The notes under the pieces: generated by a model
Database searches by the model: none
Told to the model about the DNA's origin: nothing
The model's input: the letters and a program-made list of their open reading frames with translations, nothing else
Translations under genes and position numbers: made by a program
Origin: Planctomycetales bacterium
GTDB lineage: Bacteria > Planctomycetota > Phycisphaerae > SM23-33
Assembly (NCBI GenBank): GCA_030631085.1
Contig: DAOVLV010000076.1
Span: 1-7,641, forward strand
Direction of reading: 5' to 3'
DNA length: 7,641 nt
Shown: piece by piece, positions 5,255 to 7,641 of the stretch
How the letters are laid out: every line of letters starts with the position of its first letter
Numbering within the stretch: position 1 is the first letter of the stretch

Positions 5255-5267
5255 TCTCTTACGGGAT

Positions 5268-5831
5268 ATGAATACTGCGCATACATCGTCTAAACACATC
5301 GGAATCGTCTGGCGGGCCTCTGCCGCAACGGCTGCGATTATAATCGTGCTGCTAATGACGGGAAACGACTCCCCCGCCTCGGACACCCCCACTACCACTA
5401 CCGCCTCGGCTCCGACCACCACAACTTCCAAACCGGCGACTACTTCGGTTCCACCCAAGCCCGATAAGACGAAACTAAAGGAAGTGCCGCCCTATGACCC
5501 CTCTAACCTGATGTGGCAAATGCTGGCTGCGATTGTGGTAATCCTGATCCTCGGCACGCTGGCTTATGTCGTCGTCAAAAAGGTGCTGCCGAAAATAGGT
5601 CAGACCACGGGGAAGCGTATTTCCCTCCTGGAAACCGTTTATCTCCAGCCAAAGCAGGCATTGCACCTGATACAAGTCGGTTCCCGAAAACTCCTCATCG
5701 CCAGTTCGCCCGAAGGACTGGTCAGGCTTGACGACGTAACCGACGCGATAGGACCCGATTACGCCGAAACAGCCCAGCGAATCGAAGACGCGGAAAAGGC
5801 GAGCGAAAACAAGCAAGACGTCGCAAAATGA
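5268..5831 (+). CDS. fliO: Flagellar biosynthesis protein FliO
   Basis: A 187-residue membrane protein that helps assemble the FliP ring of the flagellar export gate. Residues about 13-31 form a signal peptide or anchor (SAATAAIIIVLLM). Residues 35-78 are a Thr/Pro-rich linker with two TTTT runs. About 84-104 form the membrane segment (MLAAIVVILILGTLAYVVV). The cytoplasmic domain 117-158 carries the FliO pattern: ISLLETVYLQPKQALHLIQV, then GSRKLLIASSPEGLVRL. The tail is charged. ATG 5268 is chosen because the GTG at 5250 lies inside the sigma-54 box. The predicted transcript would have almost no leader, and GGGA sits only 2 bases before the ATG, so initiation may be unusual. The gene overlaps fliP by 4 bases (ATGA). 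Confidence 0.87.
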   Translation: MNTAHTSSKHIGIVWRASAATAAIIIVLLMTGNDSPASDTPTTTTASAPTTTTSKPATTSVPPKPDKTKLKEVPPYDPSNLMWQMLAAIVVILILGTLAYVVVKKVLPKIGQTTGKRISLLETVYLQPKQALHLIQVGSRKLLIASSPEGLVRLDDVTDAIGPDYAETAQRIEDAEKASENKQDVAK

Positions 5832-6661
5832 ACACTTTATCACGAAAAGCAGTATTGGTTCTCTTGCTGGTCATCTTGGCCGGCGGCGGTGAGGTTTTCG
5901 CGCAGGCGGCGGACGCCCCACCGCCCAAGCCGGAGAAATCGTCCCTTCCGACTCCGCAGGAAGTACTGGATCTCGTTGACAAAGCCACCTCCGGCGAAAA
6001 AGCAGATGAGGCGGGCAAACCCGGCAAGCCCGGCGACTGGTCTGCCCCGGTAAAACTGGCGGTCGTATTCGCCATTCTCGCCATTCTTCCGAGCCTGCTG
6101 GTGATGATGACGTCGTTCACGCGAATCATCATCGTCCTGTCGTTCCTTCGCAGGGCGCTGACCACGCAGAACATCCCCCCGACAATCGCCATAATCGGTC
6201 TGGCGCTGTTCCTGACGCTCTTTACGATGGCGCCGACGTTCACGCAGATTAACGCCCAGGCAGTCCAGCCTTACATGAACGACCAGATGAACTTCGCCGA
6301 TATGTGCGCCAAAGCCAACAATCTGCTGAAGGTTTTCATGTACCGCCAGACCCGCACGGAAGATCTTGAGTTGTTCCTGGAAATGGCCGGTACCGAACAA
6401 CCTGAATCGGTGGAAGACATACCGTCGCATATAATGATCCCCTCGTTTGCAATCAGCGAATTCCGCAAGGCATTCGAGATGGGTTGTTTAATCTTCATCC
6501 CGTTCCTTCTGGTCGATCTTGTAACGTCGGGCATCCTGTTGAGTGCGGGTATGATGATGCTCCCGCCGGCGATGATCTCTCTTCCTTTCAAGATAATCCT
6601 GTTCGTGCTGGTGGACGGATGGCGGCTGATCGCGAACACATTGATATCGAGTTTTCATTGA
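5828..6661 (+). CDS. fliP: Flagellar export gate protein FliP
   Basis: A 277-residue inner-membrane protein whose pentamer, with FliQ and FliR, forms the export gate of the flagellar type III system. Residues 1-25 are a cleavable signal peptide ending GGGEVFA, as usual for FliP. Residues 26-72 form a long Pro/Lys/Gly-rich linker. The conserved core starts at about 77: SFTRIIIVLSFLRRALTTQN, GLALFLTLFTMAP, FMYRQTRTEDLELF, then IPSFAISEFRKAFEMGCLIF, IPFLLVDLVTSG, GMMMLPPAMISLPFKIILFV and LVDGW near the end. The usual RQALGTQQ reads RRALTTQN. It is coupled by ATGA to fliO and is 10 bases from fliQ, so fliO-fliP-fliQ-fliR is very likely one transcript. Confidence 0.97.
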   Translation: MNTLSRKAVLVLLLVILAGGGEVFAQAADAPPPKPEKSSLPTPQEVLDLVDKATSGEKADEAGKPGKPGDWSAPVKLAVVFAILAILPSLLVMMTSFTRIIIVLSFLRRALTTQNIPPTIAIIGLALFLTLFTMAPTFTQINAQAVQPYMNDQMNFADMCAKANNLLKVFMYRQTRTEDLELFLEMAGTEQPESVEDIPSHIMIPSFAISEFRKAFEMGCLIFIPFLLVDLVTSGILLSAGMMMLPPAMISLPFKIILFVLVDGWRLIANTLISSFH

Positions 6662-6671
6662 GGCGAATGAA

Positions 6672-6947
6672 ATGGACGCTGATCTGGTTCTGTTTATAGG
6701 TCGAAGGGCGCTGGAAACGGCGATGCTGATGGCAGCGCCGTCGCTTGGAGTAGCGTTAGTCATCGGTGTTGTCGTCGCCATGATCCAGGCGGTTACTTCC
6801 ATCCGCGACATGACGATGGGACTGGTGTTGAAGATCGCCTGCATCGGTGTCACGCTGCTTATCTGCGGCGGTTGGATGATGCAGGTCGCCGTCGGATTCA
6901 CCTCGGAGATATTTAATCACATTCAGGCTGTAGGATTGGGGCAATAA
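6672..6947 (+). CDS. fliQ: Flagellar export gate protein FliQ
   Basis: A 91-residue protein of two membrane helices, the normal size for FliQ, four copies of which wrap the FliP-FliR gate. The first helix contains APSLGVALVIGVVVAMIQAV and the second VLKIACIGVTLLICGGWMM. They match the FliQ pattern 'saP-x-l-x-a-x-x-vGl-x-x-x-x-QA-x-t-xI-x-E-x-TL-x-fiPK'. The turn between the helices reads VTSIRDMTMGLVLK, without the usual Pro before the Lys. Start ATG 6672 has GAGG at 6660-6663, 8 bases upstream, overlapping the fliP stop. fliR begins 2 bases after the stop codon. Confidence 0.95.
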   Translation: MDADLVLFIGRRALETAMLMAAPSLGVALVIGVVVAMIQAVTSIRDMTMGLVLKIACIGVTLLICGGWMMQVAVGFTSEIFNHIQAVGLGQ

Positions 6948-6949
6948 CA

Positions 6950-7641
6950 TTGGATGAATGGATTTCCATTCTGTTGCCGTTTGCATTGCTCATGGCGAGA
7001 GTTGCGGGTTTCATGCTGGTTAGTCCGATTTTTGGATGGCGGGCTGTGCCGGTTATTATTCGAGGCAGCACGGCTGTGCTGATTACCGTGTTTTTCGCCG
7101 CGATCATGCCGCCGCCCGTCAACGCCGCCGGTACGAACTGGCTATGGGCGGTCGTGCTTATCGGAATCGAGACCACAATAGGATTGGCTTTGGGGCTGGC
7201 GGCGAGGCTCATTTATTCATCCATTCAGCAAGGCGCGTTAATAGCCGCCCAGCAGATGGGCTTCGCCGATGCCGGAATTATCGACCCTGCATCAGGTGTC
7301 CAATCGCGCCCGCTTGCCACGTTGTTCGATATGCTGTTCGCGATGCTTTTCCTGGCGGCAGGCGGGCATCACATCCTGCTGATGGTGCTTGGGCGAAGTT
7401 TCGCCGCATTTCCGGTCGCGTCCGGGATAGATATAACCGTATTGACCGAAGGCGTCGTAAGGGCTGGTTCGGCGATGCTGCTGTTCGCGTTGAGGTTCGG
7501 CGCGCCGATGCTGGGAGGGTTCCTGATAATGGCGGTGATGCTGTGCATCCTGGCGAAAGTGCTTCCGGAAATGAATATCCTGCTGGCGAGTTTCCCGCTC
7601 CGCGTGGGGGCGGGGTTATTCCTGGCGGCTGCGATTATGCC
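6950..7641 (+). CDS. fliR: Flagellar export gate protein FliR, 5' part
   Basis: The frame is open from 6950 to the window end, giving 230 residues; FliR is usually about 260, so roughly the last 30 are missing. FliR caps the FliP-FliQ export gate. Evidence: the N-terminal LLPFALLMARVAGFMLVSPI, then VPVIIRGSTAVLIT, the central QQMGFADAGIIDPASGVQSR with LFLAAGGHHILLMVLGRSFA (family pattern 'FL-x-x-x-GH-x-x-l-x-x-l-x-x-Sf'), and the C-terminal ILAKVLPEMNILLASFPLRV. The start is inferred as TTG 6950, with GGGG at 6938-6941, 8 bases upstream; the ATG at 6954 is out of frame and the next in-frame ATG would remove the first family motif. A fusion to FlhB, known in some FliR proteins, cannot be excluded. 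Confidence 0.95.
   Translation, partial: MDEWISILLPFALLMARVAGFMLVSPIFGWRAVPVIIRGSTAVLITVFFAAIMPPPVNAAGTNWLWAVVLIGIETTIGLALGLAARLIYSSIQQGALIAAQQMGFADAGIIDPASGVQSRPLATLFDMLFAMLFLAAGGHHILLMVLGRSFAAFPVASGIDITVLTEGVVRAGSAMLLFALRFGAPMLGGFLIMAVMLCILAKVLPEMNILLASFPLRVGAGLFLAAAIM

Larger units (their letters stand above)
4978..5267. other. 290-base non-coding region upstream of fliO
   Basis: No gene is visible. From left to right it holds the GGGGACAGACCTGCC element (5013-5046), a CCCTG/CAGGG hairpin (5075-5091), an AT-rich stretch with T-runs (about 5101-5140) in which I see no clear feature, a second CCCTG/CAGGG hairpin (5208-5232) and a sigma-54 promoter (5239-5254). The 5101-5207 part could contain enhancer sites for a sigma-54 activator, but I cannot identify any. 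Confidence 0.6.

Noticed and set aside
5250..5267. GTG start at 5250 for fliO
   Set aside because: It overlaps the -12 region of the sigma-54 promoter and would lie upstream of the predicted transcript start.
6954..7081. ATG at 6954 as the fliR start
   Set aside because: It is out of frame with the FliR motifs and reaches a stop codon after about 40 codons.

Overview
The window is a flagellar gene cluster from a Gram-negative (diderm) bacterium, most likely a planctomycete (Planctomycetota, possibly Phycisphaerae). Three things support this: recognisable FliL, FliM, FliN, FliO, FliP, FliQ and FliR proteins in canonical order; an exosortase-type PEP-CTERM protein with beta-strand repeats in a style common in planctomycetes; and several families of short GC-rich intergenic palindromes of a kind I associate with planctomycete genomes. 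The phylum is an inference from style, not from a marker gene.

Layout, all on the + strand. Positions 1-270 are the 3' end of a MotB/OmpA-like gene. fliL (275-826) and fliM (823-1797) follow with a 4-base overlap. A 120-base spacer with a pair of REP-like hairpins leads to fliN (1918-2316). The run of flagellar genes is then interrupted for about 2.95 kb. This interruption holds a 492-residue secreted PEP-CTERM protein built on six tandem ~50-residue repeats (2418-3896), a repeat-rich spacer (3897-4227), and an unrecognised single-pass membrane protein with a coiled coil (4228-4977). After a second non-coding stretch with hairpins and a near-consensus sigma-54 promoter (5239-5254), the flagellar genes resume as fliO (5268-5831), fliP (5828-6661), fliQ (6672-6947) and fliR (6950 to the window end, incomplete).

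How they work together: the MotB-like protein and FliL belong to the stator and its control; FliM and FliN form the cytoplasmic C-ring that switches the motor; FliO, FliP, FliQ and FliR build the export gate of the flagellar type III secretion system. The usual order motB-fliL-fliM-fliN-fliO-fliP-fliQ-fliR is kept, so the PEP-CTERM and membrane-protein genes look inserted between fliN and fliO. Related repeat copies occur on both sides of the PEP-CTERM gene, and the export-gate genes carry their own promoter. I see no phage, CRISPR, tRNA or rRNA feature and no transposase gene.
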